From positions 1 to 64,000 of the forward strand of contig NZ_JXOK01000053.1 in assembly GCF_000830505.1 (NCBI RefSeq): a stretch of DNA of 64,000 bases, in the 5' to 3' direction. Shown here one piece after another: positions 18,384 to 28,186 of this stretch; position 1 is the first letter of the stretch, and each line of letters begins with the position of its first letter. The translations under genes and the position numbers were made by a program. The DNA comes from Vibrio mytili (GTDB lineage: Bacteria; Pseudomonadota; Gammaproteobacteria; Enterobacterales; Vibrionaceae). The notes beneath the pieces are model-generated. The model was not told where the DNA came from. It was given only the letters and a program-made list of their open reading frames with translations, and did not search any database.

Positions 18384-18790
18384 AAGGGCCTAGGTTTTTC
18401 TAGGCTCTAGGAAGCGTTTGTTGAAACTTCTGTGCTTAATATACTTTTCGAGCTTATCGCTTTGGAATACTGATTACAGAGTACAGAAGTTCTTGTTCTA
18501 AGAAGCGAGGACTGTTCCCGTAATCTGTGTTCCCAAAACCACAAATTCAAAAGACACGATAAACCCCGAAGCCCCAGCGATCTCCCCTAGGACCTAGGAT
18601 CCTATAACCTAGGACCTTTCTTAATGCCCCTAGAACCTTGTTCTTACCTGTAACCTTATCGGTATTCCGTAATCTGTATTCCCAAAACCACAAATTCAAA
18701 AGACACGATAAACCCCGAAGTCCCAGCGTTCTCCCCTAGGACCTAGGATCCTATAACCTAGGACCTCTGTTTTCCCCCTAGAACCTTTAT
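18384..18790. repeat. CCTAGG-rich repeat block with a 122-bp duplication, between yebG and dapD
   Basis: Nearly the whole 585-base yebG-dapD gap is repetitive. Two close copies of about 122 bp (18518-18639 and 18667-18788) lie at a constant 149-bp offset. Each runs from CCGTAATCTGT through AAAACCACAAATTCAAAAG and CCTAGGACCTAGGATCCTAT to CCTAGAACCTT. A shorter CTAGG hairpin directly follows yebG (GGGCCTAGG, CTAGGCTCTAGG). The remaining 170 bases up to dapD hold its promoter and ribosome-binding site. The same motif set occurs at 1-240, 32604-32990 and 34083-34204. Confidence 0.85.
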
Positions 18791-18960
18791 TTTTCTGGTT
18801 GGAAAAATATATCGACTAAAAGACAAAAGGTATCCATCTACGGACTTTATCGATTTCTTCCCTTTAAACTCCTCAATAGTGTCATTATGATGGCTACCAC
18901 TTACTTAAAGCTCTTGCCAGAGAATGGCGAGATTCAAGACTCAACACATGGAGATCAACT

Positions 18961-19992
18961 ATGGCTTTCTTTTCTCTCGCCTTTGGTACGGCAACTAAAA
19001 ATCGCGACGGCAAAATCATCGAAGCGTTTTTTCCAAATCCAGTTCTTAACCCAAGCGAAGCACTGGTTAATGCCCTAGCGGCAGTAGCTGGTTACGAGCA
19101 AGGCAACCAAGCTATCGAGATCTCTGCCGCGCAAAGCGCAGAACTTGCAGCAGCATTTGAAGCAAACGGCGATACAGCAAACGCTTCATTCGCAACTAAA
19201 GCCGCGGATTCAGCACAGCCGCTTGTATTGGTTATTCTTGCGACTGATGAGCAACCACAATCTGTGGCTGAAGGCTTCCTAAAACTTCAACTTATTTCTA
19301 ACCGTCTAGTGAAACCTCACGGTATTGTACTGGATGGTATCTTCGGTCTACTGCACAACATCGCGTGGACTAACGAAGGCCCAATCGACTTGCCTGAACT
19401 AGCAGATCGTCAAATCGAAGCACGCCTTGCTGGCCGCACACTTAGCGTAGATTGTGTAGACAAATTCCCTAAAATGGTGGATTACGTTGTTCCAACTGGC
19501 GTTCGTATCGCTGACACTTCTCGCGTACGTCTTGGTGCACACGTTGGCGAAGGTACGACAGTTATGCATGAAGGTTTCATTAACTTCAACGCAGGTACGA
19601 CTGGCGTGAGCATGGTCGAAGGTCGTATCTCAGCTGGCGTTGTCGTTGGCAACGGTTCAGACATCGGTGGCGGTGCCTCTATCATGGGTACGCTATCAGG
19701 CGGCGGTAAAGTGGTTGTATCTATCGGTGAAAACTCACTACTGGGCGCAAACGCAGGTCTTGGTTTCCCACTAGGTGATCGTTGTACTCTTGAATCAGGC
19801 CTATACGTAACGGCGGGTACTAAAGTACGCATGCTGGATAAAGAAGGTAACGAAGTAGAAATTGTTAAAGCTCGCGATCTAGCAGGCGTATCAGACCTAC
19901 TATTCCGCCGTAACTCTCAAACGGGCCAGGTTGAGTGTCTTGCCAACAAGAGCGCGGTTGAACTGAACAGCGAACTGCACTCAAACAACTAA
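18961..19992 (+). CDS. dapD: DapD, tetrahydrodipicolinate N-succinyltransferase
   Basis: The enzyme adds succinyl from succinyl-CoA to tetrahydrodipicolinate in the succinylase branch of lysine and diaminopimelate synthesis. The 343-residue length is the long form found in vibrios and pseudomonads, not the 274-residue enterobacterial form. The N-terminal domain (1-170) precedes a left-handed beta-helix of hexapeptide repeats (about 180-300: RLGAHVGEGTTVMHEGFINF, GGGASIMGTLSGGG). The ATG at 18961 has GGAG seven bases upstream. An overlapping frame starting at 18887 was not accepted. Transcription ends at a strong hairpin. Confidence 0.96.
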   Translation: MAFFSLAFGTATKNRDGKIIEAFFPNPVLNPSEALVNALAAVAGYEQGNQAIEISAAQSAELAAAFEANGDTANASFATKAADSAQPLVLVILATDEQPQSVAEGFLKLQLISNRLVKPHGIVLDGIFGLLHNIAWTNEGPIDLPELADRQIEARLAGRTLSVDCVDKFPKMVDYVVPTGVRIADTSRVRLGAHVGEGTTVMHEGFINFNAGTTGVSMVEGRISAGVVVGNGSDIGGGASIMGTLSGGGKVVVSIGENSLLGANAGLGFPLGDRCTLESGLYVTAGTKVRMLDKEGNEVEIVKARDLAGVSDLLFRRNSQTGQVECLANKSAVELNSELHSNN

Positions 19993-20011
19993 TTTTTTTG
20001 AATTAGAATCT

Positions 20012-20046
20012 AAAAATCCCCCAGCAGAAATGTTGGGGGATTTTTG
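20012..20046 (+). terminator. Terminator between dapD and glpQ (probably bidirectional)
   Basis: AAAAATCCCCCA (20012-20023) pairs with TGGGGGATTTTT (20034-20045). The A run on one side and T run on the other allow it to serve both convergent genes. Confidence 0.9.
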
Positions 20047-20069
20047 TTTCTCTAACTTTGCGAAATCAG

Positions 20070-21140
20070 TTATTTACTACGGTTGGTATGACTCAAGAAA
20101 CTGACCGCTTTGTCAGGGAAGTCGGTAAACAAACCATCGACTTTGACTTGATTGTAGAAGATATCCATCATACCTTCGAAGCTATCCGTGTAAGCAGGAA
20201 TACGGCCTGGATCGGCTCGGAACGTATAAGGATGAACCTGTAAACCAGCGTCTTTTGCCGCTTTCATGAGAGGCTTAATGATGATGTTATCTTTGGTCGA
20301 CTTGTCATCCACCAGCATCGGCTTCCATGGACCAATCCCTTGTGCATAATCAGCAACTTTTTTCATGCCACCCGCTTCAAACATCCAGTCATAGCTGTAT
20401 GGTATTGCGGTATCACCTTGATAAACCATGGTTTCATTCCAATCCGTATAAGCCATTAATTGAACCAGTTTTAAATCCATATCCATTGCTGGCATCAATT
20501 CGCTATTAATACGTTGCAGTTCATTGGCATCAAAGCACTGCAGGTAGACTTTGTCATCTTGGGTGTCATAACCATATTGCTTTAAGACTTTAAGAACCGC
20601 TTTGGAAATATCTTTGCCTTCATGGCGGTGGAACCAAGGGGCTTTGATTTCTGGATAAATACCGATGTCGTAACCCAATGTCTTATTCAGGCCTTGAATC
20701 AGCTCAATCTCTTCAGCAAAGGTAGGGACTGTAAAATCCGACTGCCACATCGGGAATCGAGTTGGGTAACCCGCCACTTTTTTCCCATTGTCGTCGAGAT
20801 TAAACCCTTCCGTGACTCGCAGCGATTTGATTTCAGCCAACGTAAAGTCAATCGCGTAGTAGCGTCCATCTTTACGTGCTCGATCGGGATATCGTTCCGT
20901 AACATCCGTGACTCGATCCAGATAGTGATCATGCAAAACCACCAACTTATCATCTTTGGTCATAACCACATCTTGTTCGATATAATCGGGTTTCATTGCA
21001 TAAGCAAGTGCTTTAGCTTCCAAGGTGTGTTCCGGCAAATAACCAGACGCACCACGGTGAGCAATCACGACAGGCTTCGCAATCGCCCCCACAGATAAGC
21101 CGATCGCCAAAAAAGTAAGACATATAGACGTTGTTTTCAT
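20070..21140 (-). CDS. glpQ: GlpQ, periplasmic glycerophosphodiester phosphodiesterase
   Basis: This 356-residue protein has a cleavable signal peptide (MKTTSICLTFLAIGLSVGAIA). The GDPD domain starts KPVVIAHRGASGYLPEHT and contains VVLHDHYLDRVTDV and IYPEIKAPWF, including the catalytic histidines and metal-binding acidic residues. It hydrolyses glycerophosphodiesters to glycerol-3-phosphate and an alcohol. The start was set at Met 21140 because AAGGGAATAACA lies just upstream and the signal peptide begins there; the frame extends 11 codons further. It is divergent from glpF, consistent with a shared glp regulon. Confidence 0.95.
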   Translation of the reverse strand: MKTTSICLTFLAIGLSVGAIAKPVVIAHRGASGYLPEHTLEAKALAYAMKPDYIEQDVVMTKDDKLVVLHDHYLDRVTDVTERYPDRARKDGRYYAIDFTLAEIKSLRVTEGFNLDDNGKKVAGYPTRFPMWQSDFTVPTFAEEIELIQGLNKTLGYDIGIYPEIKAPWFHRHEGKDISKAVLKVLKQYGYDTQDDKVYLQCFDANELQRINSELMPAMDMDLKLVQLMAYTDWNETMVYQGDTAIPYSYDWMFEAGGMKKVADYAQGIGPWKPMLVDDKSTKDNIIIKPLMKAAKDAGLQVHPYTFRADPGRIPAYTDSFEGMMDIFYNQVKVDGLFTDFPDKAVSFLSHTNRSK

Positions 21141-21887
21141 TGTTATTCCCTTTAGAAAAGCGAAAAGCAGCATGCCACTGCTTGTTTAAAGATACATGAC
21201 GCTAGCATTTTCTTTGCGCGCTTTTTAACGTTCATGCTCGTCCGACCAAAACGTGCCCAAGCACAATCGATAGCCAGTAATCCGTAATAAAGCAATATCT
21301 GAGAGGGATTTAACGTCAACAATGTTACATATAAATTAACGAATACCATAAATCACGAACGACATTGGTTACTTTCAACATCACAACTCAAATTAAAAAC
21401 GAAGAAAAAAGCTCAAAAATGCTCATATAAGTTTTCATTAAAAAGACAGAATGAGACCTCTATAAGACGTTAGCACTCACGATAGGTCAATGAACAGCCG
21501 TTTGTACTTAACCTGAGCTCACGCCGTCACTACACATACAGAAACCAGTAAAAACTTATATTTTTTAATTATTTAGGTTTATTTTTCATACCAAAACTGA
21601 ACAACAAACCACCTTTTACACTCTAGCATCACAAAACTCCTCTTACCAGTTGCGTATTATTTTTTACCTCGGTAACTTAAACCACAACATGATCATCCAT
21701 GTTTAAGAAACAAGGTTATAATATTTCTTTCATGATCAAAACATGCGCCATTTAACAAAAAATAAGAGTTTCCTTAACATTTTTATGCTCTAACGCTCAT
21801 TTATAATGCTCGTTTATTTTCGAAACCGAATAAATGTGCAAAATACTACCCTGCTAAATAAGCAAAAATAACTAAAGGACTCTTAAC
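21141..21887. promoter_or_regulatory. Divergent glpQ-glpF control region with TGCTCG motifs
   Basis: These 747 bases hold no convincing gene. Close to glpQ there is ATGCTCG (21234-21240). Close to glpF there is a cluster ATGCTC (21785), ACGCTC (21793) and ATGCTCG (21806-21812), followed by TTTTCGAAACCGAATAAA. TGCTCG, or CGAGCA on the other strand, also occurs before glpR and glpD, so it is a candidate GlpR half-site. The central part (about 21250-21770) is AT-rich and I see nothing specific in it. Confidence 0.45.
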
Positions 21888-22739
21888 ATGACAATCAACA
21901 AACACCCTTCCCTGCTCGGAGAATGTTTGGCGGAATTTATCGGTACCGGACTGCTTATCTTCTTCGGTGTTGGCTGCGTAGCTGCTCTCGTATTAACCGG
22001 AGCATCATTTGGACAATGGGAAATTAGCATCGTATGGGGCTTCGGGGTCAGCATTGCTATTTACTGTACAGCTGGCGTTTCTGGTGCTCACATCAATCCA
22101 GCCGTAACCATTGCACTTGCACTGTTCCATGGCTTTGATAAGGCGAAAGTCGTGCCATATATCGCAGCTCAACTACTCGGTGCATTTTGCTCTGCCGCTT
22201 TGGTCTACAGCTTGTACGCCAACCTCTTTACTGATTATGAAATCGCACACAATTTCGTTCGTAGTAGCCAAGAGGCCTTAGCAACCGCAGGGATTTTTTC
22301 TACCTATCCACACGCTTCGCTTTCTTTTATGGGTGCGTTTGCTGTTGAATTTGTGATTACTGCCGTTTTAATGTTTGCCATTCTTGCGCTGGGTGATGAA
22401 AGTAACGGCGCGTCTCGAGGGGCGATGAACCCTCTCTTAATTGGTATTCTTATTGCAGTGATAGGTGGCTCACTTGGTCCATTGACTGGCTTTGCTATGA
22501 ACCCTGCGCGTGACTTTGGACCTAAACTGTTCGCTTACTTCGCGGGCTGGGATTACGCCCTGACTGGTGCGAAAGAGATTCCATACTTTATTGTTCCAAT
22601 TCTTGGTCCAATTGCAGGCGCTTGCTTTGGTGGCTGGCTCTACCCGAAAGCGATTGCAGCTTACCTTCCACAACAAGGCCAGGGCTGTACCATACCAAAT
22701 CAATGCGATGCAGAAGAAACTGAACAAGCGCGAGCTTAA
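21888..22739 (+). CDS. glpF: GlpF, glycerol uptake facilitator
   Basis: This 283-residue inner-membrane aquaglyceroporin has six membrane helices and both half-helix motifs, HINPAVTIAL at about residue 66 and GFAMNPARDFGP at about residue 203. The Asp after NPAR marks the glycerol-conducting branch. It lets glycerol diffuse into the cell for trapping by GlpK, which follows 44 bases downstream in the same operon. AAAGGACTC sits a few bases before the ATG as ribosome-binding site. Confidence 0.96.
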   Translation: MTINKHPSLLGECLAEFIGTGLLIFFGVGCVAALVLTGASFGQWEISIVWGFGVSIAIYCTAGVSGAHINPAVTIALALFHGFDKAKVVPYIAAQLLGAFCSAALVYSLYANLFTDYEIAHNFVRSSQEALATAGIFSTYPHASLSFMGAFAVEFVITAVLMFAILALGDESNGASRGAMNPLLIGILIAVIGGSLGPLTGFAMNPARDFGPKLFAYFAGWDYALTGAKEIPYFIVPILGPIAGACFGGWLYPKAIAAYLPQQGQGCTIPNQCDAEETEQARA

Positions 22740-22783
22740 CCACTGACTAAAATATAAATAACGAAACAAAAAGGATTCTTACC

Positions 22784-24301
22784 ATGACTGAGCAAAAATA
22801 CATCGTTGCCCTAGACCAAGGCACCACCAGCTCTCGCGCAGTAATTCTTGATCATGACGCCAATATTGTCAGCGTTGCTCAACGCGAATTTACTCAGATT
22901 TATCCTCAAGCAGGTTGGGTCGAACATGATCCAATGGAAATCTGGGCAACACAGAGTTCAACCTTAGTGGAAGCATTAGCGAAGTCAGGCATCCGTAGTG
23001 ACCAACTAGCCGCTATTGGTATCACCAACCAGCGTGAAACAACCATTGTCTGGAACAAAGAGACTGGCAAACCCGTTTACAACGCCATTGTCTGGCAATG
23101 TCGCCGTACCGCAGAAATCTGTGAAGATCTCAAACATCGCGGGTTAGAAGACTATGTGCGTGATAATACAGGCTTAGTGCTTGACCCATATTTTTCTGGC
23201 ACGAAAGTGAAGTGGATTCTTGATAATGTCGAAGGCGCGCGTGAAGATGCTGAAGCTGGCAAACTCTTGTTTGGTACTGTCGATACTTGGCTAGTATGGA
23301 AAATGACTCAAGGTCGTGTACATGTGACAGACTACACCAATGCTTCTCGAACCATGCTATTTAATATCAACGATTTATGCTGGGATGCGAAACTGCTGGA
23401 TGAACTGGGTATTCCTGCATCAATGATGCCCGAAGTAAAACGCTCATCGGAAGTCTATGGTAAAACCAACATCGGTGGTAAAGGGGGAACTCGTATCCCT
23501 ATTGCTGGTATTGCAGGTGACCAACAAGCAGCACTGTACGGACAAATGTGTGTAGAAGCAGGCCAGGCAAAAAACACCTACGGCACGGGTTGCTTCTTAT
23601 TGATGAACACCGGGAAAGAGAAAGTCACCTCAACCCATGGCCTATTGACGACACTAGCATGTGGCCCAACAGGGGAGCCAGCGTACGCACTGGAAGGTGC
23701 AGTCTTTATGGGAGGGGCGTCAATTCAGTGGCTGCGCGATGAACTTAAGATCCTTAATGGTGCTGAAGATTCAGAATACTTCGCCACGAAAGTAGATACA
23801 TCAAATGGTGTGTACGTCGTACCAGCATTCACGGGCCTTGGCGCGCCATATTGGGATGCGTACGCTCGAGGCACGATCGTTGGCTTAACAAGGGGCGTCA
23901 ACTCAAACCATATTATTCGAGCAACTTTAGAAGGCATTGCTTACCAAACGCGTGATGTACTGGACGCAATGCAAGCGGACTCCGGCATAAAACTGGCTAA
24001 CCTCCGAGTTGACGGTGGTGCTGTCGCGAATAACTTCCTGATGCAGTTCCAATCAGACGTACTCAACACAGAAGTTCACCGCCCTCAAGTGACGGAAGTC
24101 ACCGCCCTTGGCGCGGCATATCTAGCGGGACTCGCTGTGGGATACTGGGGTAGCCTTGATGAACTACAAGATAAAGCCATTCTCGATCGTACGTTCGAGC
24201 CTCATGAAGATGAAGAGAAACGTAACCGTCGTTATAAAGGCTGGAAACGAGCGGTGAAGTGTGCGCAAACTTGGTCCTCGCTTCACGACGAAGACGATTA
24301 A
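22784..24301 (+). CDS. glpK: GlpK, glycerol kinase
   Basis: This 505-residue FGGY-family kinase has the N-terminal phosphate-binding motif [16 protein letters not shown] and the adenosine-side segment [15 protein letters not shown]. The family signature region [12 protein letters not shown] and the C-terminal [12 protein letters not shown] are also present. It phosphorylates glycerol to glycerol-3-phosphate with ATP in the cytoplasm. It is the second gene of the glpF-glpK operon and ends at a strong terminator. Confidence 0.97.
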   Translation: MTEQKYIVALDQGTTSSRAVILDHDANIVSVAQREFTQIYPQAGWVEHDPMEIWATQSSTLVEALAKSGIRSDQLAAIGITNQRETTIVWNKETGKPVYNAIVWQCRRTAEICEDLKHRGLEDYVRDNTGLVLDPYFSGTKVKWILDNVEGAREDAEAGKLLFGTVDTWLVWKMTQGRVHVTDYTNASRTMLFNINDLCWDAKLLDELGIPASMMPEVKRSSEVYGKTNIGGKGGTRIPIAGIAGDQQAALYGQMCVEAGQAKNTYGTGCFLLMNTGKEKVTSTHGLLTTLACGPTGEPAYALEGAVFMGGASIQWLRDELKILNGAEDSEYFATKVDTSNGVYVVPAFTGLGAPYWDAYARGTIVGLTRGVNSNHIIRATLEGIAYQTRDVLDAMQADSGIKLANLRVDGGAVANNFLMQFQSDVLNTEVHRPQVTEVTALGAAYLAGLAVGYWGSLDELQDKAILDRTFEPHEDEEKRNRRYKGWKRAVKCAQTWSSLHDEDD

Positions 24302-24314
24302 CCATCACAAAACG

Positions 24315-24347
24315 AAAAAAAGAGCGCTGTTCGAGCGCTCTTTTTTT
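24315..24347 (+). terminator. Terminator of glpFK
   Basis: AGAGCGCT (24321-24328) pairs with AGCGCTCT (24334-24341) around GTTCG, flanked by an A run and seven T residues. It separates glpFK from glpR. Confidence 0.92.
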
Positions 24348-24500
24348 GCATAAAACCGCCAATTCCTTGATGCCTTCGCTTCTCACAACGCGCAAATTCG
24401 AGCACAATATCCTCAAATAGCCTCAAATTGTTCGATGAATTTGAGAAAAACATTTCGAAGATGAAGCATTGGACGTGCTCAATGCATTATGGAGTGGCAA

Positions 24501-25250
24501 GTGAAGCAAATACCTAGACACCAACAAATTGTCGATTTGGTGAAAAAACAAGGCTATGTCAGCACCGAGGAATTGGTAGAACGGTTCAATGTCAGCCCAC
24601 AGACCATACGACGCGACCTCAATGAACTCGCAGACGACAACAGAATTCGTCGCTATCATGGTGGTGCGACCATACCTCTTAGTTCTGAAAACACCTCTTA
24701 TAACACACGAAAAGCACTGAATTTTAATGAAAAAGATGTCATTGCTGAAGAGGTCGTTAAGCATATACCAGATGGTGCCACACTATTTATCGACATTGGT
24801 ACGACACCAGAAGCTGTAGCACGAGCACTGAATAAACATCACAAGCAGTTGCGCGTTGTAACCAATAACATCAATGTCGCGACGATCCTTTTCCCAAATC
24901 CAGAAATTAAAGTGATATTGGCAGGTGGCGAAGTTCGTAACCGTGATGGTGGCATCGTTGGTGAAGCGACCTTAGATTTTGTAAAGCAGTTCCGCCTCGA
25001 TTTTGGCATTCTGGGTATCAGTGGGATTGATTTCGACGGTTCTCTATTGGATTTCGATTACCACGAAGTGCGAGTAAAGCAGGCCATTATCGACAATAGT
25101 CGCAGTGTATTTCTTGCTGTTGACCATACTAAGTTTGGTCGCAATGCAATGGTGAAGCTGGGCAACATCGCACAATTAAACATGATATTTACCAACCAAC
25201 AACCACCCGAAGAAATTTTGGCGATCCTAAAAGAAGCGCCATCCCTTTAG
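24501..25250 (+). CDS. glpR: GlpR, DeoR-family repressor of the glycerol-3-phosphate regulon
   Basis: The 249-residue DeoR-type repressor has an N-terminal helix-turn-helix (EELVERFNVSPQTIRRDLNE, about residues 20-39). A sugar-phosphate-sensing domain follows from about residue 75 (IPDGATLFIDIGTTPEAVA). It releases DNA on binding glycerol-3-phosphate. ATG 24489 has no ribosome-binding site in front, whereas GTG 24501 has GGAG six bases upstream. The GTG start gives the usual beginning VKQIPRHQQIVDLV, so GTG was chosen. It lies between glpFK and glpD, all separated by terminators. CGAGCA motifs upstream suggest autoregulation. Confidence 0.94.
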   Translation: MKQIPRHQQIVDLVKKQGYVSTEELVERFNVSPQTIRRDLNELADDNRIRRYHGGATIPLSSENTSYNTRKALNFNEKDVIAEEVVKHIPDGATLFIDIGTTPEAVARALNKHHKQLRVVTNNINVATILFPNPEIKVILAGGEVRNRDGGIVGEATLDFVKQFRLDFGILGISGIDFDGSLLDFDYHEVRVKQAIIDNSRSVFLAVDHTKFGRNAMVKLGNIAQLNMIFTNQQPPEEILAILKEAPSL

Positions 25251-25325
25251 AAGTCGTTCAGGCCAACACCGCGATTGATGATGAAATAGAATAAATAAAT
25301 CATGTAAACTTGAACCTTTAAATGA

Positions 25326-25355
25326 CCTCTGCCTTAATTAGACAGAGGTTTTTTT
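25326..25355 (+). terminator. Terminator of glpR
   Basis: CCTCTG (25326-25331) pairs with CAGAGG (25343-25348), followed by seven T residues. It lies 75 bases after the glpR stop. Confidence 0.8.
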
Positions 25356-25472
25356 ATGCACAAATCACACAAAACGCTCAAAAACGAAAATAAATAATGA
25401 CCACAAACGAAACCTAGGATACGATTACACCATGTTCCAAAATGCTCGTTCGCGCACAAAGAGGTCAAATTT

Positions 25473-27032
25473 ATGAGTATACAAAAAAATGCTTCCACCA
25501 CTGACTCATCCACTCCATTAGACTTAATCGTAATCGGTGGCGGCATTAATGGTGCTGGTATCGCGGCAGATGCTGCTGGCAGAGGTTTGAGTGTTGGCTT
25601 GTATGAAGCCAATGATTTCGCCTCCGCGACTTCGTCAGCAAGCTCTAAATTGATTCATGGTGGACTGCGCTACCTTGAACACTATGAGTTTCGTTTAGTT
25701 TCGGAAGCGCTCGCGGAACGCGAAGTCATTCTTCGTAAAGCCCCTCATGTCGCGTTGCCAATGCGTTTCCGTTTACCTCATCGCCCTTTTTTACGCCCAG
25801 CTTGGATGATCCGTTGCGGCTTGTTCCTTTACGACAACTTAGGTAAACGTACGACACTGCCAGCGAGTAAAACCGTCGACCTAGCGAAGTCTGGCCTGTT
25901 GAAGCCAGAGATAAAAACCGGATTTGAATACTCTGACTGCTGGGTAGATGATGCGCGTTTGGTGTTACTCAATGTGCTTTCCGCTCGCGAAAATCAAGCT
26001 GAAGTTCGTAACTACTGCCGAGTCGAAAAAGCGCATCGCGAGTGCGGTATTTGGCACGTCACCATCCACGATATGATGACGGATCAACGTTTCGAGCGCA
26101 GAGCAAAAACGCTGGTTAACGCTGCTGGGCCTTGGGTAAAACAGTTTTTTGATGATGGACTGGAACAAGTGTCTCCGCGCAACATCCGTCTGATCAAAGG
26201 TTCACATATTGTTGTTCCTCGTATTCACAACGAGCCACAGGCCTACATTCTGCAAAACAAAGACAACCGTATTGTGTTTATGATCCCCTACTTAGATCAA
26301 TTCTCAATCATTGGTACAACGGATCTCGAATATCACGGTGATCCACGTAACGTCGAAATTTCTGAAGATGAAGTGGATTACCTTATCGATATCGTTAACC
26401 AACACTTTGTCCATCAGTTAACGCCAGAAGATGTCGTGTGGACATACAGCGGCGTGCGTCCACTGTGTGATGATGAATCTGACTCACCTCAAGCGATCAC
26501 CCGGGACTATACTCTGGAATTGGACGCAGAATTCGACCAAGCGCCACTGCTGTCTATCTTTGGGGGTAAGTTAACGACCTATCGTAAACTGGGTGAAGCT
26601 GCAATGAAAAAGCTTGAACCGTTTCTGCCAAACATGGGGGGTAACTGGACAGCAAATCAAGCGTTACCCGGCGGAAACTTCAGCTGTAGTCGAGAGCAAT
26701 TAGCGAAGCAAATTCATACTAGATACGCTTGGGCACCAGAAGCGTTGATCCTACGCTATGTCACTCAGTTTGGGACACAAACGTGGGCATTGATGGAAGA
26801 CGCCACGTGTGAAGCTGACCTAGGTCATGAATTCTCTGCGCAAGCAGGCGGCGTTTATCAACGAGAAGTGGATTACTTGATGAACCATGAAATGGCCATG
26901 ACAGATGAAGACATTCTTTGGCGCCGCACCAAGCTTGGCCTTTACATGAGTGATGACGAAAAACAATCACTGTCAGCCTACTTAAAAGAAAAATTGCAAC
27001 AGAAAGTCATAAGCCTATCGCAAGTCAGTTAG
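25473..27032 (+). CDS. glpD: GlpD, aerobic glycerol-3-phosphate dehydrogenase
   Basis: This 519-residue flavoprotein oxidises glycerol-3-phosphate to dihydroxyacetone phosphate at the inner membrane and feeds electrons to quinone. The FAD-binding Rossmann motif LIVIGGGINGAGIAADAAG starts at about residue 18. SSKLIHGGLRYLE and the C-terminal FGGKLTTYRKLGE motif are also typical. It forms its own transcription unit after glpR and completes the route glycerol -> G3P -> DHAP with GlpF and GlpK. ATGCTCG lies 30 bases upstream of the start as a possible GlpR site. Confidence 0.97.
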   Translation: MSIQKNASTTDSSTPLDLIVIGGGINGAGIAADAAGRGLSVGLYEANDFASATSSASSKLIHGGLRYLEHYEFRLVSEALAEREVILRKAPHVALPMRFRLPHRPFLRPAWMIRCGLFLYDNLGKRTTLPASKTVDLAKSGLLKPEIKTGFEYSDCWVDDARLVLLNVLSARENQAEVRNYCRVEKAHRECGIWHVTIHDMMTDQRFERRAKTLVNAAGPWVKQFFDDGLEQVSPRNIRLIKGSHIVVPRIHNEPQAYILQNKDNRIVFMIPYLDQFSIIGTTDLEYHGDPRNVEISEDEVDYLIDIVNQHFVHQLTPEDVVWTYSGVRPLCDDESDSPQAITRDYTLELDAEFDQAPLLSIFGGKLTTYRKLGEAAMKKLEPFLPNMGGNWTANQALPGGNFSCSREQLAKQIHTRYAWAPEALILRYVTQFGTQTWALMEDATCEADLGHEFSAQAGGVYQREVDYLMNHEMAMTDEDILWRRTKLGLYMSDDEKQSLSAYLKEKLQQKVISLSQVS

Positions 27033-27053
27033 TCTTTCATTCTTTCTCCGTAT

Positions 27054-27077
27054 AGCCTGCCACGTGCAGGCTTTTTT
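27054..27077 (+). terminator. Terminator of glpD
   Basis: AGCCTGC (27054-27060) pairs with GCAGGCT (27066-27072) around CACGT, then a T tract. Confidence 0.85.
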
Positions 27078-27162
27078 CGTTTGCTCTCCATCGACTTTTC
27101 GTAGATATTGACATTGATATTCATCGCTCAAATAAAGATAGGCTCACGACAAGGATAAATAG

Positions 27163-28119
27163 ATGGGTTTTATGATTGATCATTGGGATTTTTCTACCCA
27201 AGTTGCCACCGCAAACGAATCAACACCAGACCGTCCACCCGAGAAGATACAAGCGAACCATTGGTATCACTGTGAAAGACAGCATCCTGATATTCGCACT
27301 TGGTTGGAGCAAAACCAAGTCCCTCGAGCAACGGTAGAACACCTACTCGCCGATGAAAGTCGCCCCTCTTTTCACCCTTTGGATGACGATAACTTTATGT
27401 TGATTCTGCGTGGCATCAATATGAACGATAACGCCTCACCTGAAGATATGTTGAGTGTTCGTATTCTCTATTTTCAAGGCGCATTGATTTCAACACGCAA
27501 GATTCCGTCGCGGGCAATTATGGAGATTAGACGGGCACTGGCGGAACAAAAAGGGCCAAAAAGTTTAGCGAGCCTTCTCAATCAAATTATTGAAGGGCTA
27601 AATGGTAAAATCGACACCTACCTAGATACCATTGAAGACACCTTAAATCATTTCGACGTCCATGATGAATCGACACACAGACACATCGCAGCTCAGAAGG
27701 CATTGATTGCAATCAAACGTTTTATCCGCCCTCAGCAATACGCGATTCGTGACTTGATCGAGTCGGATTCAAGTTTGGTTGTTTCCAGACCGCATCAATA
27801 TCGATTCGCCCACAACAACATTACTCGAATCAATGAAACGTTGGAGTTCTACCTCGGTGAAGTTGCTCTTTTTCAAGAAGAAATCAAACACTACCGAGAC
27901 GAGAAAACCAATAAAAACAGCTACTTGTTCACTCTAGTTGCCACCATATTCTTGCCCACCAGCTTCTTAACGGGTTTACTGGGCATTAACATAGGCGGCA
28001 TGCCTGGTGTGGACTCTTCACAAGCCTTTACCTGGTTCTGTGTCGCGCTGGTCGTGATTTTTGCTCTTGAATGGATGCTGTTTAAACGCTTAGGCTTTAC
28101 CGCCAAAAGTGATGAATGA
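27163..28119 (+). CDS. zntB: ZntB, zinc transporter of the CorA family
   Basis: The 318-residue protein has a long cytoplasmic N-terminal domain (1-250) with the helical coiled segment typical of CorA-like pentamers. Two C-terminal membrane helices (about 255-278 and 288-308) flank the loop GLLGINIGGMPG. The GIN signature replaces the GMN of Mg2+ channels and is the ZntB form. The family transports Zn2+; transport direction is debated, and uptake driven by protons has been reported for E. coli ZntB. It is monocistronic, with a terminator shared with the convergent nnrS. Confidence 0.88.
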   Translation: MGFMIDHWDFSTQVATANESTPDRPPEKIQANHWYHCERQHPDIRTWLEQNQVPRATVEHLLADESRPSFHPLDDDNFMLILRGINMNDNASPEDMLSVRILYFQGALISTRKIPSRAIMEIRRALAEQKGPKSLASLLNQIIEGLNGKIDTYLDTIEDTLNHFDVHDESTHRHIAAQKALIAIKRFIRPQQYAIRDLIESDSSLVVSRPHQYRFAHNNITRINETLEFYLGEVALFQEEIKHYRDEKTNKNSYLFTLVATIFLPTSFLTGLLGINIGGMPGVDSSQAFTWFCVALVVIFALEWMLFKRLGFTAKSDE

Positions 28120-28143
28120 AGCCTAAATTGCATGAAAACGAGA

Positions 28144-28170
28144 AGAGGAGCACTCAGCTCCTCTTTCTCT
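28144..28170 (+). terminator. Terminator of zntB
   Basis: AGAGGAGC (28144-28151) pairs with GCTCCTCT (28157-28164) around ACTCA, followed by TTCTCT. It lies between convergent zntB and nnrS. Confidence 0.75.
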
Positions 28171-28186
28171 AACTCTAAAAATTGCG

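Noticed and set aside
18518..18788. Possible insertion sequence ends
   Set aside because: No transposase frame lies between or near the two copies, and the repeats are direct rather than terminal inverted.
18887..19078. Open frame of 63 codons starting before dapD on the same strand
   Set aside because: It overlaps the first 118 bases of dapD in another frame, has no recognisable product, and dapD has the better ribosome-binding site and family match.
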